A DNA stretch of 64,000 nt from CAVOGJ01 sp963695405 (GTDB taxonomy: Bacteria; Planctomycetota; Planctomycetia; Pirellulales; Pirellulaceae): positions 124,001-188,000 of the forward strand of contig CAVOGJ010000003.1 of NCBI GenBank assembly GCA_963695405.1, written 5' to 3'. The number at the start of each line of letters is the position of its first letter. Position 1 is the first letter of the stretch. A program made the position numbers and the translations under genes. The notes under the pieces were generated by a model that was not told where the DNA came from, made no database searches, and saw nothing but the letters and a program-made list of their open reading frames with translations. This document shows positions 57,459 through 64,000 of this stretch, piece by piece.

Positions 57459-57857
57459 TTACTCGTGCTCAGCGCAGCGGTGCTCGTGCTCGTGCTCGTA
57501 ATCAATGGCAGCGTCATCATACCATGCTGATGACGCTGATACCCGGTCCGAGCGCATCGCCAGGCGAGTCAACATCGCCACGATGCGCTTCAGTTTGGCT
57601 TTCATCGAATCGCTCGCTTTTTTCGAGATCGCGCCCGAAATTAACAGCACGTCCTGAATTGCCGAGCATTCCAATGCCGAGCCGCGCGAAATATCGAAGA
57701 AACGAGCACGGTCCTCGAGGCTTCGTTTGCCGTTTCCCTCGGCAATGTTGAGCGGAATCGACTGGGCTGCTCGCAACCATTGATCGCGGGAGTGCCGGTG
57801 AAGTCCTGAAAGAATTTCCGCGATCCGAAAGGTCTTGCCAGCGTATTCGATGGACAA
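57459..57857 (-). CDS. cassette C: four-helix-bundle (S23/IVP-like) protein, IR-flanked unit copy 1
   Basis: A 132-residue protein from a TTG at 57857; family sequence (DHEKLDVYGLSIEYAGKTF) extends upstream in the same frame without an ATG, so the 5' end has probably shifted near the CCC run at about 57888. SGLHRHSRDQWLRAAQSIPLNIAEGNGKRSLEDRARFFDISRGSALECSAIQDVLL is the signature of the 23S rRNA-intervening-sequence/four-helix-bundle family, which shares its fold with Avd of diversity-generating retroelements. The last 13 residues (YEHEHEHRCAEHE) are encoded by the left inverted repeat. It lies in an integron cassette with no other gene. Confidence 0.85.
   Translation of the reverse strand: MSIEYAGKTFRIAEILSGLHRHSRDQWLRAAQSIPLNIAEGNGKRSLEDRARFFDISRGSALECSAIQDVLLISGAISKKASDSMKAKLKRIVAMLTRLAMRSDRVSASSAWYDDAAIDYEHEHEHRCAEHE
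57461..57503. repeat. left inverted repeat of four-helix-bundle unit, copy 1
   Basis: A 43-base arm of CTCGTG hexamers around AGCGCAGCGG, ending CTCGTAATC. Its reverse complement matches the right arm at 57919-57961 over the full length, apart from a shift of one hexamer from one side of the CGCTGCGCT core to the other. It overlaps the 3' end of the four-helix-bundle gene. Confidence 0.92.
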
Positions 57858-57918
57858 ACCGTAAACATCGAGTTTTTCATGATCGGGATTTGATCCGAGA
57901 TGACCGCCACTCCCTTTC

Positions 57919-57961
57919 GATTACGAGCACGAGCACCGCTGCGCTGAGCACGAGCACGAGT
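57919..57961. repeat. right inverted repeat of four-helix-bundle unit, copy 1
   Basis: Begins GATTACGAGCACGAGCACCG, ends GAGCACGAGT. It lies upstream of the gene on the minus strand and is followed on that strand by GAAAGGG, which could be the ribosome-binding site. The same CCCTTTC-GATTACGAGCAC junction occurs in copy 2. Confidence 0.92.
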
Positions 57962-57996
57962 AGTGTTTGACGTCGAATCCAGTTTCGATGAACTCA

Positions 57997-58091
57997 GGGC
58001 CAGAACGTCACGCGTCACCCGGTACGCGCGAAAGATTCTCAACTTCAAGACCGCCCGGCTCGCGTACTCGGGTGCACGCGATTGTTACCCC
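57997..58091 (-). other. attC-like site D
   Basis: On the minus strand, GGGGTAAC opens the site and GTTCTGGCCC closes it. The arms ATCGCGTGCACCCGAGTACG and CGCGTACCGGGTGACGCGTG pair with unpaired bases on the left arm. R'' complements TTACCC at the 5' edge of cassette D (site E). The stop of the cassette D gene lies within it. Confidence 0.85.
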
Positions 58092-58432
58092 GACTCTTGT
58101 TCGAGCAGATCGAGAGGTTCAGCGCGGTCAAAATGGTGCAAGAGCAGATAGTCGTCCCATCCCTCTTCTCCGGTCATTGTAATGATCATCGCGTCTCGCA
58201 GTTCGCCACCCGGCAATTTTGATTCAATCATTTGCGAGCGAATGCGGTACCACGTTGTCGCGCGATCAGACGTCGTCAGGAACAAATTGACGTATCGCCC
58301 ATCGTCGTCGCCCGCTTGATACGAAATGGATTCCGGCCAGCTGTCTTTTAGCTTACCGCATACGTCAGTGATGTCCTTCTCGGTCATGAAGGACAGTCGA
58401 TCAATCTGTATCTGGCAACAAATGATTGTCAT
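58085..58432 (-). CDS. cassette D: small protein of unknown function
   Basis: About 115 residues from ATG 58432 (MTIICCQIQIDRLSF), or 100 residues from the ATG at 58387. The sequence is acidic, with alternating strands and helices (MTEKDITDVCGKLKDSWPES, YVNLFLTTSDRATTWYRI, EEGWDDYLLLHHFDRAEPLDLLEQ), and it has no signal peptide or membrane segment. I do not recognise it. It ends in its attC (site D) and starts about 50 bases after the 5' cassette edge, so it is very likely a cassette cargo. Confidence 0.6.
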   Translation of the reverse strand: MTIICCQIQIDRLSFMTEKDITDVCGKLKDSWPESISYQAGDDDGRYVNLFLTTSDRATTWYRIRSQMIESKLPGGELRDAMIITMTGEEGWDDYLLLHHFDRAEPLDLLEQESG

Positions 58433-58476
58433 GGGCGAGACGAATGCGTCCGGGACGGTTCCAGCGAACTTCGCAT

Positions 58477-58568
58477 GGGTAACGGCTAAATTCACCCGGT
58501 CGGCGAGAGAGACATTGTATTCAGATTACGCACGACCGCCGACTCGGGTGCAATTTTTTGTTCTGTCG
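58477..58568 (-). other. attC-like site E
   Basis: On the minus strand, GCGACAGAAC opens the site and GTTACCC closes it. The arms AAATTGCACCCGAGTCGGCG and CGCCGACCGGGTGAATTT pair, with two extrahelical bases (A and G) on the left arm, the asymmetry that orients a genuine attC. R'' complements TTCTGTCG at the 5' edge of cassette E (site F), eight identical bases. Confidence 0.88.
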
Positions 58569-58701
58569 CGGTGGTAGACGTATCAGCTCTGGAGCGTCCG
58601 CTCTGAATTTGGCGATTCGTCACACTCTTAGTTTTGGTCCAGCTATTCTGATGCGATTATCTTTGCATCGCCAGTCGGCACCAACTATGCCGCAACAAGA
58701 T

Positions 58702-59030
58702 CTAGCCGGCAAAAAGTCGCCCAAGCCCTCCGCCAACCAACATAGCGAAGGCCGCACCCACGAACCAGAGTACCATTCGGCCCCAACCCTGGAGCATCTC
58801 AGGCCAGGGCCGCTGTTTGAAGTATGGCGGTCCGACTACGAATAGCAACACCGGAAGCACGAAACCAAATACTGCGAGTGGTATGAATAAAAGTTGCGAT
58901 CGTCATTATCCCACGCGAACGTGTGTGAACAAAACTCATAGACGACACCAATTAGTCCCACACCGCACCCTGCAAGGAATGCGGACAATCGGTTTGGCAC
59001 TGGAGGAAGCTTCATATACCGATTCGCCAA
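58702..59030 (-). CDS. cassette E: small membrane protein, frameshifted near 58897
   Basis: About 109 residues when joined. The first frame reads MANRYMKLPPVPNRLSAFLAGCGVGLIGVVYEF (one membrane segment) through DNDDRNF; the second continues QLLFIPLAVFGFVLPVLLFV (second segment), PPYFKQRPWPEML and GRMVLWFVGAAFAMLVGGGLGRL (third segment), ending at 58702. The continuity of membrane segments argues for one gene with an indel near 58893-58902. The start lies 16 bases after the 5' cassette edge. The function is not known. Confidence 0.6.
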
Positions 59031-59040
59031 CGGTCCGGAA

Positions 59041-59138
59041 CGACAGAACGGTGGAGTAACGAGGTCGTGTGATCATTCTCCGAGCGCAGCGAGCCAGCCG
59101 CGCAACACGACTCGCGTTCAACGATTTGTTCTGTGGCG
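59041..59138 (-). other. attC-like site F
   Basis: On the minus strand, CGCCACAGAAC opens the site and GTTCTGTCG closes it. Arms AACG-CGAGTCGTG and CACGACCTCGTT pair. R'' complements GTTC[G/T]GTGGC at the 5' edge of cassette F (site G), with one mismatch. The cassette F gene ends inside it. Confidence 0.82.
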
Positions 59139-59860
59139 GCGACGTGCTACGGATGTCGCCATGATAGTCGACAGTGTCAGCATGATCACGGCCCTCGGCT
59201 CAGGAACTGAGTAAACGCGAAAATTGTCGAAATCGTTTGCTGTATTGCGATTCGGAAAAATGTAGGCGCCAAAAGCCACAATATTACCGGACGGCAACGT
59301 ATTCAGCACCGCATCCGAAAATACGTTGAATGCATCCCCTGACTCATCAAGCGTCCCGGAAAACTGAATAGGAGTCCAGGTTCGCTCTGAAAGTCGGAAT
59401 TCTTCCGTTGTCCAAGAACCAGCAATGGTGTGCTCGTTTATATCTGATGAAACCATCCTTCGTCTTCTATTGCGACGAATGCTCTGATGCCGTCCCAATA
59501 AGACAACGCGCTGAACGCGCTGATTATCCACGAAATAGCCACTGTAGGAATTTCCGCTTCCAAGATTGATGCCGTATTCGTCCAAACAACGAACGGTCTT
59601 GCACCGGTGGTCGTTCGCCGAAAAAACGAGTTGTCGCCATCAGGGGCATCGCCGAATTGCAGAGTGTGGCTTTGATACTCGGATTGTGTTGGTGGAATCG
59701 TGCCGTTACTTTCATGAATCTGCCAATCAATTCCCCGAATATCGACGATTTGATTCTCCACCGCACCTTCAAAATGCTCGACGTAATGGAGTTGTCCTGA
59801 CGCAGATAGGATTGATACCAGGGAAATTAAGGCGGCCAAAACTCTTGAAGATCCATTCAT
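59118..59860 (-). CDS. cassette F: secreted PEP-CTERM protein, frameshifted near 59455
   Basis: About 247 residues when joined. A signal peptide (VLAALISLVSILSASGQ) is followed by a beta-rich domain (HFEGAVENQIVDIRGIDWQIHES, DNSFFRRTTTGARPFVVWTN, WIISAFSALSYWDGIRAFVAIEDEGWF). The second frame continues VSSDINEHTIAGSWTTEEFRL and NIVAFGAYIFPNRNTANDFDNFRV, ending in a PEP-CTERM signal (VPEPRAVIMLTLSTIMAT plus RRRHR). Start 59860 is the ATG before the signal peptide. It ends within its attC, so it is a cassette cargo. An exosortase substrate carried by an integron is unusual. Confidence 0.72.
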
Positions 59861-59936
59861 GATTTGGTAGCTCCGTGTGTTGGCCCATTCTATTAGATGA
59901 AGAAACAACAAATACGTGCTGGCTCTTTGGTTTGAA

Positions 59937-60032
59937 GCCACCGAACGCTACGGTTCACGTGGCGGCGGCCAGGAACGTTGATGTAATTTTGCACTCCATC
60001 CGCGACTCAAGTGCAACGTATTGTTCTGGCCC
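59937..60032 (-). other. attC-like site G
   Basis: On the minus strand, GGGCCAGAAC opens the site and GTTCGGTGGC closes it. The arms ACGTTGCAC-TTGAGTCGCG and CGCCGCCACGTGAACCGTAG pair less perfectly than in the other sites. R'' complements GTTCTGACCC at 62364-62373 with one mismatch, the likely 5' edge of cassette G. Confidence 0.68.
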
Positions 60033-60122
60033 AATCGGGCGAGTTCGCTGGCCATGCCCTTTGTGCCAACATAGCTGAGACAACTTCCTCCTCATTTATT
60101 ATTGTAGAGGGCGAGGAGGAAA

Positions 60123-60517
60123 AGGATGTCAGAGCACGCGGATGGAACTGATCGAAAAGATCGGAAGTAAACGAGAAACCGGTACGTCGGCGTTTCACGG
60201 CCGAGTATAAGGCACGGATTCTCGACGAGGCAGATCGATGTATGGAGCCTGGTCAGCTTGGTGAGTTGCTTCGACGCGAGGGTCTTTACTCGTCGCATTT
60301 GACGAATTGGCGTCGCCAGCGTGAAGAAGGGCTCTCACCGAAGCGTCGTGGTCGCAAGCCGATCCCTAAGGAACGTCAGGAGCTTGAGCGACTGAAGCGA
60401 GAACAAGCGGCTTGCCGAGGAACTTCGTCAGGCCAAGATCATCATCGACGTTCAAAAAAAAGTCAGCGAGATGTTGGGAATACCGCCAGCTCAGATCGAC
60501 GAGAACGAATGATGGCC
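60123..60517 (+). pseudogene. IS3 OrfA (helix-turn-helix), frameshifted
   Basis: Begins MSEHADGTDRKDRK, then after a shift near 60162 continues RRRFTAEYKARILDEADRC, LGELLRREGLYSSHLTNWRRQ and RGRKPIPKERQELERLKREQ. A second shift near 60410 restores RLAEELRQAKIIIDVQKKVS and MLGIPPAQIDENE, with a stop near 60512. This is a typical IS3 OrfA with helix-turn-helix and leucine-zipper segments. The stop overlaps the orfB start. Confidence 0.8.
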
Positions 60518-61781
60518 GCCAGTCAACTTGCCAACGATGTCGGAGTCCGTAGAGCCTGTGATGCGTTGGCTGTACCACGCGCTACTTTCTACCGGCATCG
60601 GAATCGGAAAGCCGAATCAGCTCGCAGCGAGCAGACGCCGGTCGTCACCGGCGCTCACCGAGCGGAACGAGACGAAGTTCGCCAAACCCTGTATTGCGAT
60701 CAATTCATGGACAAGTCGCCTTACCAGGTCTATGCAAGCCTCCTGGATGACGGGCAGTACCTCTGCAGCGTCCGCACGATGTATCGCATCCTCGGCGAAG
60801 ACAAGAGTTCAGTTGAGCGTCGCAATCAACTGAAGCGTCCAAACTACAAGAAGCCCGAGTTACTCGCCACGGGCCCCAATCAAGTCTGGTCCTGGGACAT
60901 TACGAAGCTCAAAGGCCCTGAAAAATGGACCTATTACTACCTCTATGTGATTCTCGACATCTTCAGTCGTTACGTGGTCGGCTGGATGTTGGCCCATCGA
61001 GAGCAAGCCGAGTTGGCGACGAAACTGATTCGCGAAACGGTGAGAAACAAGGTGTCGTGAGGACGAGTTGATCATCCACAGCGATCGCGGACCATCCATG
61101 ACGTCGCATTCGGTGGCGCAGCTGTTGATCTCACTGGGCGTCACCAAGTCGCACAGCCGACCGCATGTCTCCAACGATAATCCATTTTCGGAAAGCCAGT
61201 TCAAGACGATGAAGTATCGTCCCGAGTTCCCCGATCGCTTCGGTTGTTACGAAGACGGCCAGAGCTTCTGTCGGCGCTTCTTCGACTGGTACAACGATGA
61301 GCACTATCACAGCGGCATTGGCTACGTCACACCTGCGTCACTGCACTACGGAGATGCGTCCACGTTGATCGCAGCGCGCGAAGAGACCTTGCAGTTGGCT
61401 TACATCGCGCACCCGGAACGATTCGTGAAAGGCCAGCCACAACCACCGCCATTGCCGTCGGCCGTTTGGATCAATCCACCGTCATCCGAGGCAAGGCTCA
61501 ACGAAAAAAGGCCTCCAGAGATCTACTGTCCCCAGAAGCCTAATGAGGCGTCTTTGACGCACCCTCGATCCGACTATCCCTCGGCAAGTTGCGTCCCCGC
61601 AGAGCTCGCTTCCGTTTCATCGGACGGCTCCACGATATCAACTTGCCAACCTTTGAACACCCGAGCCATGCCTGAAAAAATCCCGGGGGTTTGGGGGCTG
61701 GCCCCCAGGGAGGCTGGAAGGCAAATCGACTGCGATCGGCGCGACACTAAATTCGAAAGGAAGGTGTCTCAAAGTTATTGA
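60509..61781 (+). pseudogene. IS3 OrfB transposase (DDE), frameshifted near 61050
   Basis: MMAASQLANDVGVRRACDAL and FYRHRNRKAESAR open the protein. The catalytic triad is D in WSWDITKLKG, D in IIHSDRG and E in NPFSESQFKTMKYRPEFP, with 35 residues between the second D and E, as in IS3. The frame stops at RNKVS near 61060 and is restored by one base to REDELIIHSDRG. The normal C terminus is followed by unrelated residues up to a stop beyond the right end of the element. Probably inactive as it stands. Confidence 0.85.
61690..61712. terminator. GC-rich hairpin near right end of IS3 element
   Basis: TGGGGGC and GCCCCCA flank a two-base TG loop, preceded by CCCGGGGGTT. It lies 60 bases inside the right end of the element and could terminate transposase transcription. 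Confidence 0.45.
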
Positions 61782-61857
61782 CACATACCGATGGGTCTCG
61801 ACCTTGGAAACGCCTTCATTGTTGTCGATTGACCGAATCGGTGCAAATGTCACCACT

Positions 61858-61900
61858 TCTCGTGCTCAGCGAAGCGGTGCTCGTGCTCGTGCTCGTAATC
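61858..61900. repeat. left inverted repeat of four-helix-bundle unit, copy 2
   Basis: A 43-base arm identical to the left arm of copy 1 except for two bases (first base, and AGCGAAGCGG for AGCGCAGCGG). It again ends in CTCGTAATC. Confidence 0.92.
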
Positions 61901-62284
61901 GATACCATACGACGTTGGCGATTCGGAAACGTTTCACACGGAGAGCCAGTCGGGTCAGCATCGCCACGATCCGTTTTAATTTCGCTTTCAACTTGACGCT
62001 GCTCGAGTCTTCCATTCCACCGGAGACGACGAGCACGTCTTGGATTGCCAAACATTCGAGCGCTGAACCTCGAGCAATGTCGAAGTATCGAGCGCGGTCT
62101 TCACGCTACGCTTACCATTGCCCTCCGCGATGTTCAGCGGAATCAACTGCGCAGCCGCAGCCATTGATCTCGCGTGTCGATGAAGGCCCGACCGATCTTT
62201 GGCGATGCAGAATGAATCGGCGACGTACTCTATTGACAGGCGATAAACGTCAAGCTTGTCATGGTCAAAGATTTTGTCCGGCAT
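61866..62284 (-). pseudogene. four-helix-bundle (S23/IVP-like) protein, copy 2, with frameshifts
   Basis: MPDKIFDHDKLDVYRLSIEYVADSF is preceded by AAAGGGG about seven bases before ATG 62284. SGLHRHAR, IPLNIAEGNGKRSV and, after shifts near 62150 and 62100, RARYFDIARGSALECLAIQDVL and VKLKAKLKRIVAMLTRLALR follow. The protein is homologous to the copy at 57459 but differs at many positions, whereas the flanking inverted repeats are almost identical. It lies between the IS3 element and the 5' edge of cassette G. Indels may be real or errors. Confidence 0.82.
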
Positions 62285-62297
62285 GTGTACCCCTTTC

Positions 62298-62340
62298 GAT
62301 TACGAGCACGAGCACCGCTGCATTGAGCGCGAGCACGAGG
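62298..62340. repeat. right inverted repeat of four-helix-bundle unit, copy 2
   Basis: Begins GATTACGAGCACGAGCACCG, preceded by CCCTTTC as in copy 1. Four of 43 bases differ from the copy 1 right arm, all in the centre or at the outer end. Confidence 0.92.
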
Positions 62341-62363
62341 GAGACATGGCCTTCATCACGTCA

Positions 62364-62373
62364 GGGTCAGAAC
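62364..62373 (-). other. probable 5' edge of cassette G (attC R'-like box)
   Basis: GGGTCAGAAC, read on the minus strand as GTTCTGACCC, matches the complement of site G R'' (GTTCTGGCCC) with one mismatch. A full hairpin partner to its right is not convincing: a weak pairing CCGTCTAATT with AATTAGTATACGG is seen at about 62440 but no GTT box follows. Confidence 0.45.
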
Positions 62374-62947
62374 AATTAGTATACGGAATTCTTTCCGCCT
62401 ATCTGGCCGCTCGGGTTCCGTCTATTTCCCCAGGCAGTCCGTCTAATTCCATCAACGGCACAGCCAGTTTCGCCGAGGATACGACGCAAGCCCAGCAGTG
62501 TCAAGAATTTGCGATTTCGCCCTCGCTGGAGACATGTCTGCCCCAGCCGGATAGGCCGCTGGCGAACCAAGACGCCTCGCTGACCAAATACCCACTCTTT
62601 CTTGCCTTGCCGACGATAGATGAGAAAATCACGCCTGCCTTCATTTTGGCGCTGGAGATGGGCAACTAAATTGCCCATTTCTCCAAGAAAAGGGCAGGCG
62701 TCCGTATGGCGGCAGAACAAGCCCCGCTCCGATCATGGTGCGGCTGAATGGTTATGTTCTGTCGAAGGTGGGCTTCGGGCACCGCGGCTGGACACCGGAT
62801 CGCCGCCGAGTGGCTGCGACCGCGGGCGACTTTCTCAGTCGGAGGATCAGGCAGAGGCGGAAGTCAACGTCGACGGCACATCCCGCTCGTTACCCACGGC
62901 TTGGTTCCCACCGCTACTTGGCGTCGTTTGGTTCGTCCGACTCGTCT
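62374..62947. other. region between cassette array and TPR gene
   Basis: No supported gene. A possible short attC at 62713-62765 (GGCAGAAC to GTTCTGTC) is the only structure noted; its stem is imperfect. The right boundary is the 3' end of the TPR gene. Confidence 0.4.
62713..62765 (-). other. possible short attC-like site
   Basis: On the minus strand, CGACAGAAC at the start and GTTCTGCCGCC at the end, with AGCCGCACC and GGAGCGGGGCT able to pair imperfectly. The spacing (53 bases) is near the lower limit for attC. Neither box matches a neighbouring cassette edge within the window, so it is weak. Confidence 0.35.
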
Positions 62948-64000
62948 TCAAGGATGATGCGGCCGGACGTGCGGAACCGCTTCGGTATTTGGCTGGATGC
63001 CTGCATCGAGCGAGCCAATGACGGCCTGGAAAACATCAACGTTTCGAAGCGCATCCCAATCCGCGTCCTTAAGCAACGAATCGACAAAGTACTCACGATT
63101 GAGCTTTTCTTTCGATTGCAGGTCTCGCAGGATTTCCAAGCTTAGCGATTGCACTTCACCCAGGTTTGCTAAGGAACCCTCGGCGTTCGCCGTAGTCTCT
63201 TCTATGGCATCGTCCGCTGCTAAGGCGACCGCGAGCGCCTGAGCGAGTCTAAATTGTCCCACGACATCTGCCTGTCCACGCAGGTTCTTGACATCTCTGA
63301 GGATATTGCCGCATTTCCCCAGTTTGGCACGGCCCAGTAGGATGAGAATAGCGTCGGATGTATGGGCCGCAGGTGGATCGGGAAGTTTTTTACTCACCGC
63401 TATTTTCGACTGAATTGCGGCGATGGCGTCATTGTATCGTTCCTGACGCCAGAACATTTCGATGCACAGATCAAGACACATCCGTTGCATCATCAGGGCC
63501 GGCCACCGCGAATCGTCAATATCGAGAGTATGCGCAAAGTGTTTCAGTGACCGCTGCAGCCATGCTTCCGCCTTCGCCAGATCGCCATTTTCGGCGTGGC
63601 GTTTGCCGACACTGTAGCAGGCTTTGCCCGCCTTTTCCGCGGCCAATACCATATTGGGCGTCCGTCCAAGCTCCTCTTCGAGTCGCTGGACTTCCTCTGA
63701 AAAGTCCGCCATGGCCTGTTCGCGATGGCCGGTTCGATCGTACGCCAGCGCCCGACGATCAAGCGTTTCACACAGGTTGAGCGCCACTATCTGGTCATAC
63801 TCTCGTTCCAAAATCCAATTCGACTCGTCAATGATTTTCGAAAATAATTCGATTGCAAGTCCAGCTTGTCCTCTTTCAAAAACTTGAAATGCCAGATCAT
63901 CCAGCGAATTGAGCGCGTTCGTACGCCAAGCAGGCTGGGTAATTTGGTGGAAATCGAGACGGCTGGCCATCTCCAGGGCCGCAGTATGCAGCTTGTCCGC
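62948..64000 (-). CDS. TPR-rich C-terminal region of a large protein (5' end outside window)
   Basis: The frame is open to the right edge, so at least 350 residues of a longer protein are present. TPR-like helices are visible: ALNSLDDLAFQVFERGQAGLAIELFSKIIDE, ALAYDRTGHREQAMADFSEEVQRL, GDLAKAEAWLQRSLKHFAHTL, ERYNDAIAAIQSKIAVSKKL. The end, LLKDADWDALRNVDVFQAVIGSL, resembles the tails of planctomycete Ser/Thr kinases with TPRs. An N-terminal kinase domain may lie beyond the window. No membrane segment is in view. Confidence 0.7.
   Translation of the reverse strand, partial: ADKLHTAALEMASRLDFHQITQPAWRTNALNSLDDLAFQVFERGQAGLAIELFSKIIDESNWILEREYDQIVALNLCETLDRRALAYDRTGHREQAMADFSEEVQRLEEELGRTPNMVLAAEKAGKACYSVGKRHAENGDLAKAEAWLQRSLKHFAHTLDIDDSRWPALMMQRMCLDLCIEMFWRQERYNDAIAAIQSKIAVSKKLPDPPAAHTSDAILILLGRAKLGKCGNILRDVKNLRGQADVVGQFRLAQALAVALAADDAIEETTANAEGSLANLGEVQSLSLEILRDLQSKEKLNREYFVDSLLKDADWDALRNVDVFQAVIGSLDAGIQPNTEAVPHVRPHHP

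Larger units (their letters stand above)
60077..61771 (+). mobile_element. IS3-family insertion sequence inside cassette G
   Basis: A 1,695-base element bounded by inverted ends TGAGACAACTTCCTCC and GGAAGGTGTCTCA (TG...CA ends; 11 of 13 outer bases match). It holds orfA and orfB of an IS3-type transposase. No convincing target duplication is visible at either end. Three apparent frameshifts interrupt the genes. It separates site G from the second four-helix-bundle unit, so it has entered the cassette. Confidence 0.85.

Overview
The window looks like the chromosome of a planctomycete, most likely of the Pirellulales type. The signs are: large secreted proteins carrying the planctomycete N-terminal motif (LEPLEPRLVLTG, LEERRLLAF), several dockerin-plus-PEP-CTERM tails, an extracytoplasmic sigma factor translationally coupled to a TPR protein kinase, NPY(A)xP motifs in membrane proteins, and G+C-rich DNA with housekeeping genes of Gram-negative type (LpxL-like acyltransferase, PgsA, HslUV, MurB, ThiL, TsaE, CinA). 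No phylogenetic marker is present, so the assignment rests on these traits.

Layout. 0-10 kb: the end of a MurE-like protein and a MurF-like protein that lack ligase hallmarks, an acetyltransferase, an EVE protein, a VKOR-thioredoxin fusion, a membrane-anchored Gfo/Idh-like protein, an HtrA protease and a large secreted protein. 10-25 kb: lipid genes (LpxL-like, PgsA), a CPBP protease, ThiL-TsaE, HslUV, FtsQ-like and MurB, CinA and a second HtrA. 25-41 kb: secreted and membrane proteins (CAP domain, YceI, Lgt-like, a 1,284-residue matrixin-like protease), a radical SAM protein resembling tetraether lipid synthase, DUF427, YciI, a sialate O-acetylesterase and a 2-hydroxyacid dehydrogenase, then tRNA-Arg(ACG). 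42-49 kb: small conserved genes, then mobile debris: an HUH (Y1) transposase bracketed by inverted arrays of a short repeat, and a broken IS91-family transposase. 49-55 kb: TPR kinase, sigma factor and an SBBP-repeat secreted protein.

The most notable part is 55.7-62.4 kb. It reads as an integron gene-cassette array without an integrase in view (a CALIN). Seven spacers fold as attC-like hairpins (CAGAAC...GTTCTG and variants). For six consecutive cassettes the sequence at the 5' boundary matches the R'' box of the same cassette's own attC, as expected for DNA that was once a closed circle. All cargo genes face the minus strand: a GspF-N/DUF3592 membrane protein, an EF-Tu-domain-III-like protein, a four-helix-bundle (S23-like) protein, two unknowns and a PEP-CTERM protein. 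Two cassettes carry a second, nested unit: a four-helix-bundle gene enclosed by 43-base inverted repeats built from a GAGCAC hexamer. An IS3-family element has entered the last cassette. The window closes inside another TPR gene.

Caution: about twenty genes are interrupted by apparent single-base indels whose two halves join perfectly when one base is added or removed. Because housekeeping genes such as cinA are affected, sequencing or assembly error is a likely cause. These loci are annotated as single genes with the break marked.
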